Shown here in pieces: positions 21,757 through 32,761 of a stretch of 64,000 bases of DNA. The notes under the pieces were generated by a model that searched no databases, was not told where the DNA came from, and worked only from the letters and a program-made list of their open reading frames with translations. The DNA is from Cichorium intybus (Eukaryota; Streptophyta; Magnoliopsida; Asterales; Asteraceae). Each line of letters opens with the position of its first letter. Position 1 is the first letter of the stretch. Where the stretch lies: the NCBI GenBank assembly GCA_023525715.1, contig JAKNSD010000074.1, positions 248,001 to 312,000 of the forward strand, written 5' to 3'. The position numbers and the translations under genes are program-made.

Positions 21757-23076
21757 ATGTCTTCTTCAGCCAGTTCGGAATCAATCGATTGGAACTCCCT
21801 GGCTACGGGAGTGGGTAGAACACGAGCTTATAACTTTTACAACCGTCGAACGATTCAACAACAGAAGAGGATTCTCCCCGCACGATCGGTCAACTGGGAG
21901 TTGACCACGGAGTCAGGGATTATGGCACATTTATAGTACTGGCTGGTACAGACGGGTTATGACAAGGATGAGCTTATTTATACGTGCCGGGCCATCGAAA
22001 GCGCAGTCAACATGTCTGAACCAATCTACCGCGAGGTATACTTGCAGTTTCTCGCAAGTTACCACTTTGACCACCAACCGGTGAGGATGGATACAGAAGA
22101 GATAGTGCAGTTCCGGTTGGGCAACCACAACCGCAGCTGCAGCTTACGAGAGTTCGGGTATCGGATCGGGCTTTACACTGAGGAGGAGTCTGAGGCGCCA
22201 GGGTTTGACTTATTCCACCGGCGGGCTAACTACGCCGCCGACGACTCGTTTTCCCCTGGTGACTACTGGAGTACTATTTCATCCACACGGTATCATGAGA
22301 ATACCGTGCGTGAGGGATTGATGCATCTGCCTTCTCACCGAATGCTACATCGGTTGATTGCGACCATGGTCTGGCCGCATGCTGATGAGGAGCGAGTTAC
22401 ACCGCGTGAGTTGCACCTCATGTGGTGTCTGACCCGGATGTTGCAGACATGCAACATGCCATACTTCATTGCAGACTACTTCAGGCGGATCACCAACGCC
22501 CCGCTGCACCAGACTGCTCTCGGTGGAGGGCACTATGTTATGAGACTGGCCCAGTCTTATGGGTTGCTGACTGAGCACGCCACCCGGGGGCTGGCAGTTA
22601 TCCCGCCAGTTCCTTTCAGCCCACCCACCACCTTATCGAGGGATGTGATCTACATTGACGATGGGGTCACGACATCTGAGCGATCCCCGTTTCCGGCCCT
22701 CCGGACCGAGCCATCTTCCTCAGCATCCAGGAAGCGTCAGCGAGTGACCGACAGTCTACCTCGCAGCCTCTCCCCTGCTACCATGGAGTCCCGATACCTG
22801 GTTGACAAGATGCAGGCGATCCAGCAGACTCTGCAGATCCGCCAGAGAGACCAGCAGGCACAGGCGTTTGTCACTAAGGAGATGAATAGACGGACCGAGA
22901 ACATGCAAGATCAGCTCTTATGGTTGGCCGACTGCATGATCACTTTCATGGCTAAAAACCGATGTGCCCCACCGAGACCACAACCAACAATCCGGGATGA
23001 AGACGAGGAGCCAATGGAGGAAGATCCGGAAGAAGACCCAGAGGAAGGAGAAGAAGATGACACTGCACACAACTGA
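21757..23076 (+). pseudogene. Athila accessory ORF, element 1 (one premature TAG)
   Basis: Aligned with the intact 439-codon copy in element 2 (29211-30530). ATG is at 21757; a TAG at 21934-21936 replaces the CAG of element 2, and an in-frame ATG follows at 22012 (354 codons). The central part (FRLGNHN, LREFGYRIGLY, then an EL-rich helical stretch) resembles the ATHILA ORF-1 family of plant retrotransposons. The C-terminus is strongly acidic (Glu/Asp-rich over the last 30 residues). I see no signal peptide or convincing membrane segment, so an envelope role is not supported. Its function is unknown. Confidence 0.8.
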
Positions 23077-24328
23077 GGGTGTATTTATGAGTGTCTTTTT
23101 GTCTTTTTGTTAATTTTTTGTCGTTTAAAACATTTTGCATAGATTTTACATGTTTTTCTTAAGTAGGTAGGAATTAATTGTTCATAGTTGACAAAAATAA
23201 GCCATTGGGCATTAGTAAGTTGAATAAAAATAGTAGGTTTTGTGTTGAGTGCTTGCTTATGAGTGTTTAAATGTGGCTGAGTTTTCTGCAATTACCGCGC
23301 CGCGGATCTCATATATGCGCGACGCGGTCATTTCCATTTCCACAACAGTTTCAACTCTCGTAATTACCGCGACGCGTATATCTTAATTGCGCGCCGCGGT
23401 CCTCCGCAGCACATACATTTTTTGTTAAGTGATGCATGATATACCAAATTGAGAGGGAGTTGTCTCAGACAAGTGTGGGGTCACCGTGCCCCCTCCACTT
23501 GTCTTGACCACCTGCGTGTCCTACTGTAGCGCTACAACTCCAGCATATGAATCAAGGATCTTATTGTACGCATTACACCTGTGATATTGAGCACCAAGCA
23601 GTCTACCGTCCAAAAAGGGGTAACTCTTTCTCCCTTGTTTTGAACTAATTTTTGTACAACAGGGACGTTGTACGGTTTTAAGTGTGGGGTGTGGACGGTT
23701 GAAAGAGTAGTTTTTGAAAATTTTTGCAGAAATGATCAATTTTTCAATTTTTAGCAATATTTTTCAAAATTTTTAATGAATTGCAATTTTGAAATGAATG
23801 GTTTGTGATTGTGATAGCATTAGTATTTTTCAAGAAATACTATTTATTTGTGATCATACTATTAGTTAGTCAAATAAGTTGAGTTTTATGAGTTTAGAAG
23901 ATTGAGCCGTTTTAGGATTGGAATTTAGGAAGGAAAAGTCAGTCAGTGGCCTTTGTTGTTCGAGCCGGTAGGTCTAAAATGGGTGGGTCTTATGCACCTT
24001 ACCACCTAAGATCATCTGGTCTGGGATGGTATTTCTGAAAGCTCGTTACACGGACAACATCGAAAGTCATGGACAATTCCTTAATGGCCTTTAGAATCTG
24101 AACGAGTAAGTACACTTCATTGTGGACAGAAAGTTTGTAATCAAGGGTTCTTTAGAAAGCCATGAATTCCAAAGAACAATTCAATTATGTTTTCACGAAC
24201 TATTCCATTCTAACTCGAAGAGCAATAAACTTTGAAACTAAACACAGTCAAAAATTGTTCGATTCTCTATTACAATTTGTTAAAAACTCTCTTGCTTGGG
24301 GACAAGCAAGGCACAAGTGTGGGGTGTT
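23077..24328 (+). other. Athila element 1 3' non-coding region and polypurine tract
   Basis: 1.25 kb without a credible gene. It contains two polypurine-like repeats (caagtgtggggtca at 23470-23483, aagtgtggggt at 23680-23690) and two CGCGNCGCG modules (23296-23326, 23368-23398). The real polypurine tract caagtgtggggtgtt is at 24314-24328, abutting the 3' LTR. The 78-codon minus-strand frame at 23521-23757 is AT-rich chance sequence. Confidence 0.8.
23296..23398. promoter_or_regulatory. CGCGNCGCG double-core modules, internal cluster 3
   Basis: Cores at 23296-23304 (C) and 23318-23326 (A), then 23368-23376 (A) and 23390-23398 (C). Core starts are 22 bp apart in both modules; the order of the two centre types is reversed in the second. 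Confidence 0.65.
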
Positions 24329-25422
24329 TGACAACGCCTAGTGATATCAAGTATTTTAGGCGTTGTTGAGCCCTGTTCTTGGTTAAATTATATCAAATAT
24401 GCATGGGTATTCTCACTTTTTGATCCAGGACTTGTCTGGAGAAAAAGAACAGAAACAGGGACTAAAAGTGTACAAAAGGAAAAACTATGGAAGAATGAAA
24501 AATCAAGAGAAGACGTACGCGCGCCGCAGAATTATCTTCTGCGCGACGCGGACGTAAGGCGGTGGAACACATTTGAATGACGAGAAAACGGGGAACGGAT
24601 AAGTACGCGCGCCGCGGATTTCACTTATGCGCGGCGCGGTCACGGGAAATTTGCAACTATAAATAGAGGCATTTCCAGCCGAAAACCCTAGCAAAGACCA
24701 GGGGTAAACATCGACCTAGAAGCTCTTTGACTCGAGGATTCCATTTCAGAAGCCATTAATTGGTATTTTCATGTTTTAGATTTTATTTTAGTTAAACATT
24801 TGTAAGCTTTGAGTTGAATCTTTGGGTGTGACAACCATTGATCTTCAGCTTAGGGTTCCGTTTTTAGTAGGGTTTGGCTACTGATTTAATGTTTGGATAT
24901 TGGTTTTGATGAATGAAATCATTCGGTTAATGTTAATATTGGTTTTTCGATATTTTGGATGTTAGTTTGCATTTTGATTGTTTGTTTGTGTTTGGATTTT
25001 GTTTGTGACTTAGTTGGGACTGTTTTCCTTTGCTGAAAACAGTAGCTAACTTGGTTAGGTTGAGCATTAAATTTTGGCTATTAACTGTCTCATAGAACTG
25101 TTGGTTATTAGCTAGTTTATGTTTGCTTGGTTTTGCTAGTTTGAATGCCTTCAATTGCTTCTGATTCAGAGATGTACTTCTGAGTTCAGAAAGTAACTAG
25201 GTCATTTGGACATAGCTAAGCTTGGCTTGGGTGTTCGAATATTGTTTCAAGGTAGAAAGATAGAAATTAGTTCCTCCGACTATAGCTGTGACACTATTAG
25301 TTGGTAATCTCTCATCTAGGCTAACCACGTAGCTCCTGTGGATCGACCCTGACTCCACTATACTAGTGAATGTTAGGTTATTTCTTATTTTTGACCGCAT
25401 GACGACCTCTGCGTGCACGTCA
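24329..25422 (+). mobile_element. 3' LTR of Athila element 1
   Basis: 1094 bp, the same as the 5' LTR except for scattered substitutions and a 6-bp insertion (agaaac) near 24453. Several differences fall in the CGCG modules at 24519-24551 and 24606-24639. Confidence 0.95.
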
Positions 25423-25427
25423 TCTAG

Positions 25428-26380
25428 CATGCAAAATCTTATTTTCATACACAACATAACATAATAAAACATTCAATCATCACAAGCATGCATGGGTGCA
25501 TAAACACAAGCCAACTAGTTTGATATTTCATGTGAGCCATACATGAAATATCAAGTCCAATCCTAGGGACAAAAAGGTGACAAAAACTCAACCAAATGAT
25601 CTTCGATTTGGCTACAATTTTGCCAAGCTTCTTATATCACCAAATGACACTTGAACCACCATTCCTTGACTTCATAGAGTGAGTTATGAATTTTCTTCTG
25701 GCCCCTCAAAACTTGCGACAGGATCAAGGGCAGCAGGAAGATTTTTTGTGTTTTTTGTAGCATTTTTCAAATCATTCTTGGCCATTTTGATGCTTATACT
25801 TGTTGAAACTTAATGTATATACTAGATTAATAAGTTACCAACAATTATATTACCAAATGACCAAGATATGAATTTGTAAAAACCCTTTTTAAACAATTTC
25901 GAATCTGGACAGCAGCTCTTCAGAAAGTGCTGCTGTTGGGTGCAATCTTCTCTTGGTCTTTTACTTCCTTCTCTTGTTACATTTTGTGAAATAAATAAAA
26001 TACAACTATTCTAATATTTACAAAATGAATATTAAGAAGGAAATAACTAATTATTATTACAAACCATTTGAATAAATGAATAGATTACAACCATATCGAA
26101 CACAAACACAAAACATGCATCATATGGTCCTTGGCTTGTTTATGCACCATTTTATCACATAAAATCATAAGAAAACCAACACTTTGTTTTTCTAAGGCAA
26201 CAATTTATGTAACCAAAAGCATGCTAACATAAGATATAGTTGGTTACATAAAATCATAGATAATATACTTGCATGTTGCCAAAGAAGCCATGCATGAAAC
26301 TTTCATTCAAGAAGATGAACATTCATGGCTTCCAAAAACCAAGTTTATCCAAATAAACTTATTATCTAAACATGCAATAT
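25428..26380 (-). other. Copia untranslated leader, LTR-proximal part
   Basis: Non-coding AT-rich sequence between the Athila insertion and the copia primer site. With 12988-13933 it forms the leader of the copia element. No gene is seen. It is also most of the 1.44-kb spacer between the two inverted Athila elements. Confidence 0.75.
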
Positions 26381-26399
26381 AGCCATGGCTCTGATACCA
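26381..26399 (-). other. Primer binding site of the copia element
   Basis: Plus strand agccatggctctgatacca, i.e. TGGTATCAGAGCCATGGCT in element sense, the usual initiator-Met tRNA primer site of plant copia elements. It lies two bases from the right LTR and fixes the element's orientation as minus. Confidence 0.9.
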
Positions 26400-26864
26400 A
26401 TTGTTGGAAATCATGGTTCATGTAATTAGTTTCAAAAACAAGAGTTTGCAACGGAAGCATAAAATCATGAACACAAATTCCATATTCAAGAGGATCATGC
26501 TACATGCATGTAGAGATAAGATGAAGAACAAACATAGATTAAGTTCAAGATCATAACCTTTGTTCTTGGGTTTGGTTTGGATGATTTTGATAGCTAGGAA
26601 TCAAGTTAGAATCCCTCTATAGTTGATCCACCACAAGCTTGAACACCATTGAATGCTAGTTCCACAACTTGCAAGTTAAGACTCCTTTTCTTATGAAACC
26701 AAAAACCAATTTTTTCTAAGAACTTAAGGAGAGTTTTTGGCTGATTTCTTGAAGCAAGAATGATGTACAAACACCCTCAAAATCGTGGCCAACATATATC
26801 ACACAAAGGAAAAGAAAAGCACATGCAACTAGCTTAAAAGAAAGTCCCATTTGATTTCTATAAT

Positions 26865-27958
26865 TGACGTGCACGCAGAGGTCGTCATGCGGTCAAAAAT
26901 AAGAAATAACCTAACATTCACTAGTATAGTGGAGTCAGGGTCGATCCACAGGAGCTACGTGGTTAGCCTAGATGAGAGATTACCAACTAATAGTGCCACA
27001 GCTATAGTAGGAGGAACTAATTTCTATCTTTTTACCTTGAAACAATATTCGAACACCCAAGCCAAGCTTAGCTATGTCCAAATGACCTAGTTACTTTCTG
27101 AACTCAGAAGTACATCTCTGAATCAGAAGCAATTGAAGGCATTCAAACTAGCAAAACCAAGCAAACATAAACTAGCTAATAACCAACAGTTCTATGAGAC
27201 AGTTAATAGCCAACGTTTAATGCTCAACCTAACCAAGTTAGCTACTGTTTTCAGCAAAGGAAAACAGTCCCAACTAAGTCACAAACAAAATCCAAACACA
27301 AACAAACAATCAAAATGCAAACTAACATCCAAAATATCGAAAAACCAATATTAACATTAACCGAATGATTTCATTCATCAAAACCAATATCCAAACATTA
27401 AATCAGTAGCCAAACACTACTAAAAACAGAACCCTAAGCTGAAGATCAATGGTTGTCACACCCAAAGATTCAACTCAAAGCTTACAAATGTTTAACTAAA
27501 ATAAAATCTAAAACATGAAAATACCAATTAATGGCTTCTGAAATGGAATCCTCGAGTCAAAGAGCTTCTAGGTCGATGTTTACCACTGGTCTTTGCTAGG
27601 GTTTTCGGCTGGAAATGCCTCTATTTATAGTTGCAAATTTCCCGTGACCGCGCCGCGCATAAGTGAAATCTGCGGCGCGCGTACTTATCCGTTCCCCGTT
27701 TTCTCGTCATTCAAATGTGTTCCACCGCCTTACGTCCGCGTCGCGCAGAAGATAATTCCGCGGCGCGCGTACGTCTTCTCTTGATTTTTCATTCTTCCAT
27801 AGTTTTTCCTTTTGTACACTTTTAGTCCCTGTTTCTGTTCTTTTTCTCCAGACAAGTCCTGGCACAAAAAGTGAGAATACCCATGCATATTTGATATAAT
27901 TTAACCAAGAACAGGGCTCAACAACGCCTAAAATACTTGATATCACTAGGCGTTGTCA
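26865..27958 (-). mobile_element. 3' LTR of Athila element 2
   Basis: 1094 bp, ending ggcgttgtca at 27958 and followed by the polypurine tract, seen as aacaccccacacttg at 27959-27973. It carries two CGCGNCGCG modules at about 27649-27682 and 27735-27769. Confidence 0.93.
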
Positions 27959-27973
27959 AACACCCCACACTTG

Positions 27974-29210
27974 TGCCTTGCTTGTCCCCAAGCAAGAGAG
28001 TTTTTAACAAATTGTAATAGAGAATCGAACAATTTTTGACTGTGTTTAGTTTCAAAGTTTATTGCTCTTCGAGTTAGAATGGAATAGTTCGTGAAAACAT
28101 AATTGAATTGTTCTTTGGAATTCATGGCTTTCTAAAGAACCCTTGATTACAAACTTTCTGTCCACAATGAAGTGTACTTACTCGTTCAGATTCTAAAGGC
28201 CATTAAGGAATTGTCCATGACTTTCGATGTTGTCCGTGTAGCGAGCTTTCAGAAATACCATCCCAGACCAGATGATCTTAGGTGGTAAGGTGCATAAGAC
28301 CCACCCATTTTAGACCTACCGGCTCGAACAACAAAGGCCACTGACTGTCTTTTCCTTCCTAAATTCCAATCCTAAAACGGCTCAATCTTCTAAACTCATA
28401 AAACTCAACTTATTTGACTAACTAATAGTATGATCACAAATAAATAGTATTTCTTGAAAAATACTAATGCTATCACAATCACAAACCATTCATTTCAAAA
28501 TTGCAATTCATTAAAAATTTTGAAAAATATTGCTAAAAATTGAAAAATTGATCATTTCTGCAAAAATTTTCAAAAACTACTCTTTCAACCGTCCACACCC
28601 CACACTTAAAACCGTACAACGTCCCTGTTGTACAAAAATTAGTTCAAAACAAGGGAGAAAGAGTTACCCCTTTTTGGACGGTAGACTGCTTGGTGCTCAA
28701 TATCACAGGTGTAATGCGTACAATAAGATCCTCGATTCATATGCTGGAGTTGTAGCGCTACAGTAGGACACGCCGGTGGTCAAGACAAGTGGAGGGGGCA
28801 CGGTGACCCCACACTTGTCTGAGACAACTCCCTCTCAATTTGGTATATCATGCATCACTTAACAAAAAATGTATGTGCTGCGGATGACCGCGGCGCGCAA
28901 TTAAGATATACGCGTCGCGGTAATTACGAGAGTTGAAACTGTTGTGGAAATGGAAATGACCGCGTCGCGCATATATGAGATCCGCGGCGCGGTAATTGCA
29001 GAAAACTCAGCCACATTCAAACACTCATAAGCAAGCACTCAACACAAAACCTACTATTTTTATTCAACTTACTAATGCCCAATGGCTTATTTTTGTCAAC
29101 TATGAACAATTAATTCCTACCTACTTAAGAAAAACATGTAAAATCTATGCAAAATGTTTTAAACGACAAAAAATTAACAAAAAGACAAAAAGACACTCAT
29201 AAATACACCC
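27974..29210 (-). other. Athila element 2 3' non-coding region
   Basis: Counterpart of 23077-24313 in element 1. It holds the polypurine-like repeats (complement) at about 28597-28608 and 28806-28818, and two CGCG modules at about 28888-28920 and 28960-28992. No gene is seen. Confidence 0.8.
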
Positions 29211-30530
29211 TCAGTTGTGTGCAGTGTCATCTTCTTCTCCTTCCTCTGGGTCTTCTTCCGGATCTTCCTCCATTGGCTCCTCGTCTTCATCCCGGATTGT
29301 TGGTTGTGGTCTCGGTGGGGCACATCGGTTTTTAGCCATGAAAGTGATCATGCAGTCGGCCAACCATAAGAGCTGATCTTGCATGTTCTCGGTCCGTCTA
29401 TTCATCTCCTTAGTGACAAACGCCTGTGCCTGCTGGTCTCTCTGGTGGATCTGTAGAGTCTGCTGGATCGCCTGCATCTTGTCAACCAGGTATCGGGACT
29501 CGATGGTAGCAGGGGAGAGGCTGCGAGGTAGACTGTCGGTCACTCGCTGAAGCTTCCTGGATGCTGAGGAAGATGGCTCGGTCCGGAGGGCCGGAAACGG
29601 GGATCGCTCAGATGTCGTGACCCCATCGTCAATGTAGATCACATCCCTCGATAAGGTGGTGGGTGGGCTGAAAGGAACTGGCGGGATAACTGTCAGCCCC
29701 CGGGTGGCGTGCTCAGTCAGCAACCCATAAGACTGGGCCAGTCTCATAACATAGTGCCCTCCACCGAGAGCAGTCTGGTGCAGCGGGGCGTTGGTGATCC
29801 GCCTGAAGTAGTCTGCAATGAAGTATGGCATGTTGCATGTCTGCAACATCCGGGTCAGACACCACATGAGGTGCAACTCACGCGGTGTAACTCGCTCCTC
29901 ATCAGCATGCGGCCAGACCATGGTCGCAATCAACCGATGTAGCATTCGGTGAGAAGGCAGATGCATCAATCCCTCACGCACGGTATTCTCATGATACCGT
30001 GTGGATGAAATAGTACTCCAGTAGTCACCAGGGGAAAACGAGTCGTCGGCGGCGTAGTTAGCCCGCCGGTGGAATAAGTCAAACCCTGGCGCCTCAGACT
30101 CCACCTCAGTGTAAAGCCCGATCCGATACCCGAACTCTCGTAAGCTGCAGCTGCGGTTGTGGTTGCCCAACCGGAACTGCACTATCTCTTCTGTATCCAT
30201 CCCCACCGGTTGGTGGTCAAAGTGGTAACTTGCGAGAAACTGCAAGTATACCTCGCGGTAGATTGGTTCAGACATGTTGACCGCGCTTTCGATGGCCCGA
30301 CACGTATAAATAAGCTCATCCTTGTCATAACCCGTCTGTACCAGCCAGTACTGTAAATGTGCCATAATCCCTGACTCCGTGGTCAACTCCCAGTTGACCG
30401 ATCGTGCGGGGAGAATCCTCTTCTGTTGTTGAATCGTTCGACGGTTGTAAAAGTTATAAGCTCGTGTTCTACCCACTCCCGTAGCCAGGGAGTTCCAATC
30501 GATTGATTCCGAACTGGCTGAAGAAGACAT
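29211..30530 (-). CDS. Athila accessory ORF, intact copy
   Basis: 439 codons, start ATG at 30528-30530, stop at 29211-29213. N-terminus Ser-rich; residues about 85-150 (YREVYLQFLASY, FRLGNHN, SLREFGYRIGLY) and about 165-250 resemble the ATHILA ORF-1 family. A Ser/Pro-rich linker near 290-345 is followed by a Gln-rich helical, possibly coiled-coil stretch near 350-385. The last 30 residues are nearly all acidic. It lies downstream of integrase, where Athila elements keep an extra gene. No membrane segment stands out. An uninterrupted frame in an element with broken pol may reflect youth rather than selection. Biochemical role unknown. Confidence 0.8.
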   Translation of the reverse strand: MSSSASSESIDWNSLATGVGRTRAYNFYNRRTIQQQKRILPARSVNWELTTESGIMAHLQYWLVQTGYDKDELIYTCRAIESAVNMSEPIYREVYLQFLASYHFDHQPVGMDTEEIVQFRLGNHNRSCSLREFGYRIGLYTEVESEAPGFDLFHRRANYAADDSFSPGDYWSTISSTRYHENTVREGLMHLPSHRMLHRLIATMVWPHADEERVTPRELHLMWCLTRMLQTCNMPYFIADYFRRITNAPLHQTALGGGHYVMRLAQSYGLLTEHATRGLTVIPPVPFSPPTTLSRDVIYIDDGVTTSERSPFPALRTEPSSSASRKLQRVTDSLPRSLSPATIESRYLVDKMQAIQQTLQIHQRDQQAQAFVTKEMNRRTENMQDQLLWLADCMITFMAKNRCAPPRPQPTIRDEDEEPMEEDPEEDPEEGEEDDTAHN

Positions 30531-31309
30531 TGTTTCTGCAAAAATCGAAATTTAAAAGTTACTGTTCTGTCCAGACGCTCGGCGCGTCGCGCGTATATAG
30601 TCCCGCGGCGCGCTATAAGAGTTTTCATGATACGCGTCGCGGACTGTCACAGGCGCGGCGCGGCGAATGAGTTCAGGGTGAAAAATTCGCAGATTACGTC
30701 CTTACTAAGCCATTTTTTCTAGTTCTAAATATTGGGTTTTGCAGAGCATAGTAGTCTAATCTTAATTTCGCTTTCAATTTCACCAGATTATCGCAACATT
30801 GCGGATTACAGAAGTATATACTCTAAGTCAAGAAAGAGAGAAAAGAGATGAAGAGAAGATGCTTACTTGATTTGCTGTGAAGAGAAAGACAATGCAGATG
30901 GATTACTTGCACGAGAGATTTTACCACGATGAAAAGAAGCAAGAATTATCAAGTTCCGATTATATACAAGTATGGGTGTTTTGGAATGGCATTCAAACTC
31001 TGTTTTTAGGATTATCTCTAATTTCAAATTAAGATAAGGCCGCGGCGCGGGAAGCTTCTATCCGCGTTGCGTCAAAAAATCTGATTTCAAGCATAATCGT
31101 AAAGATTGAACACGCGCGCCGCGGACTCAAAGATCCCGCGTCGCGGTACTACAAAAATTACCAAAATGACCCCACACTTGCCTTTTTCATACCGTGATAC
31201 ATGGATGTAAAGAATTAAGAGTGACATGCAAAATTATACAAATGATGATCGGGTTGCCTCCCGACAAGCGCTAAGTTTAACGTCTTCAGCCAGACGGGTA
31301 CTTACCTGC
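30531..31309 (-). other. Athila element 2 region between integrase and accessory ORF
   Basis: Mirror of 20978-21756. It keeps the putative leader intron signals, the TATA-like sequence, four CGCG modules (about 30583-30612, 30634-30663, 31040-31073, 31113-31146) and the polypurine-like motif at 31169-31181. In the third module one core has decayed to CGCGTTGCG. Confidence 0.6.
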
Positions 31310-32761
31310 TTACGTCGTATACGTTGGAATTTCTGTTATGAACTCGACTGTTTCAACCTCTAAGTTCTGGAATGTGCCTGCAGTAATGTATGGTTTGAGT
31401 CTATGGCCATTGACTTTAAATGGTTGCCCACCTTTTAAGTCCTGGATTTCGACTGCACCATAATCTGTAGTGCCGATTACTTTGTAAGGACCATTCCACT
31501 TACTTCTCAGTTTTCCGGGAAACATCTTCAGTCTTGAGTTATACAACCAAACTTTTTGCCCGACTTCAAAGACTTTCAGTCGCAGCTTTGCGTCGTGATA
31601 TCGCTTCATCTTTGCTTTATAAGTGGCTGCATTCTCGTAGGCTTCATCCCGTAATTCTTCTAACTCGGACAACTGAAATTTTCTTTCTTTTCCAGCAGCA
31701 GTGTAGTCCATGTTGACTTCCTTGACAGCCCATAAGGCACGATTGGCGATTTCCACTGGTAGATGACATCCCTTTCCATAAACCAACCGATATGGAGTGG
31801 TTCCGATCGGTGTTTTGTATGCTGTCCGGTATGCCCACAATGCGTCATCTAACCTTAACGACCAATCTTTTCTATCCGTCTTAACAGTCTTCTGAAGAAT
31901 CTCTTTGATTTGCCTATTGGACACTTCGACTTGACCACTGGTCTGTGGGTGATAAGGCGTTGCAATGCGATGATTTACCCCATAATGTTTCAGCAATCTT
32001 CCGAACTTGAAATTCTTGAAATGTGATCCTCCGTCGCTAATGATTACCCTTGGAACTCCATGCCTGGTGAAGATGTTTTTCTTTACGAATTTGCAAACCA
32101 CGTGATGGTCGTTAGTGCGAGTTGCTTCAGCCTCAATCCATTTTGAGACATAATCTACTGCCACCAAAATGTAGACGTATCCATGCGATGTGGGAAATGG
32201 ACCCATAAAATCGATTCCCCAGACATCAAAGATATCTACCACCAAAATTGGATTCAAAGGCATTTGATCCCTTTTTGATATATTTCCTAATTGCTGGCAA
32301 TTGATGCACTCTTTGGCAGTCCTATGCGCGTCTCGAAAGATAGTCGGCCAGTACAATCCAGATTCTAGAACTTTATACCCGGTTTTCCTTCCACTGAAGT
32401 GTCCTCCACATGCTGACGCATGACAGAGATCCAGCATTTTACCAATTTCATTGTCCGGCACACATCGACGAATTATCTGATCTTCACCTACCTTGAAAAG
32501 GTCTGGCTCATCCCAGATGAATCTCTTTGCGTACGTGCGAAATTGCTTCTGCCGTTGCTTCGTCCAATGTTTTGGTATTGCTCCTGTGGCCAGGAAATTC
32601 ACTTAATTTGCGTACCATGGAGCTCCATTAACTTCTAACAACTGTTCGTCAGGAAATGAGTCTTGAATTCCTGTTTCCAGTCCTTCAGCTGGTAATCTTG
32701 AAAGATGATCTGCTACCACGTTCTCAGCTCCCTTCTTGTCTTTGATGTCTATATCGAATTC
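31310..32761 (-). pseudogene. Athila element 2 integrase
   Basis: Same domains as in element 1: H2C2 zinc region, then the D, D, E core. It is separated from RNase H by the TAA at 32762-32764, and a second TAA near 32605 precedes the 430-codon piece 31310-32602, which begins with GTG rather than ATG. Both stops are at the same codons as in element 1. Confidence 0.92.

Larger units (their letters stand above)
13934..25422 (+). mobile_element. Athila-lineage Ty3/gypsy element 1
   Basis: 11,489 bp, with LTRs 13934-15021 and 24329-25422 and target duplication TCTAG at 13929-13933 and 25423-25427. The order is LTR, primer site, gag, protease, RT, RNase H, integrase, accessory ORF, non-coding region, LTR. 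The primer site tggcgccgttgccgggga is the form typical of Athila/Tat elements. By eye the LTRs differ by about ten substitutions and one 6-bp indel. It is nearly identical to element 2 (26865-38296) in reverse orientation. All reading frames are broken: a 5-bp deletion, a private TGA in RT, two stops shared with element 2, and a TAG in the accessory ORF. Confidence 0.95.

Noticed and set aside
29211..30530. Envelope gene
   Set aside because: The position after integrase would suit one, but there is no signal peptide, no clear membrane segment, and the C-terminus is acidic.
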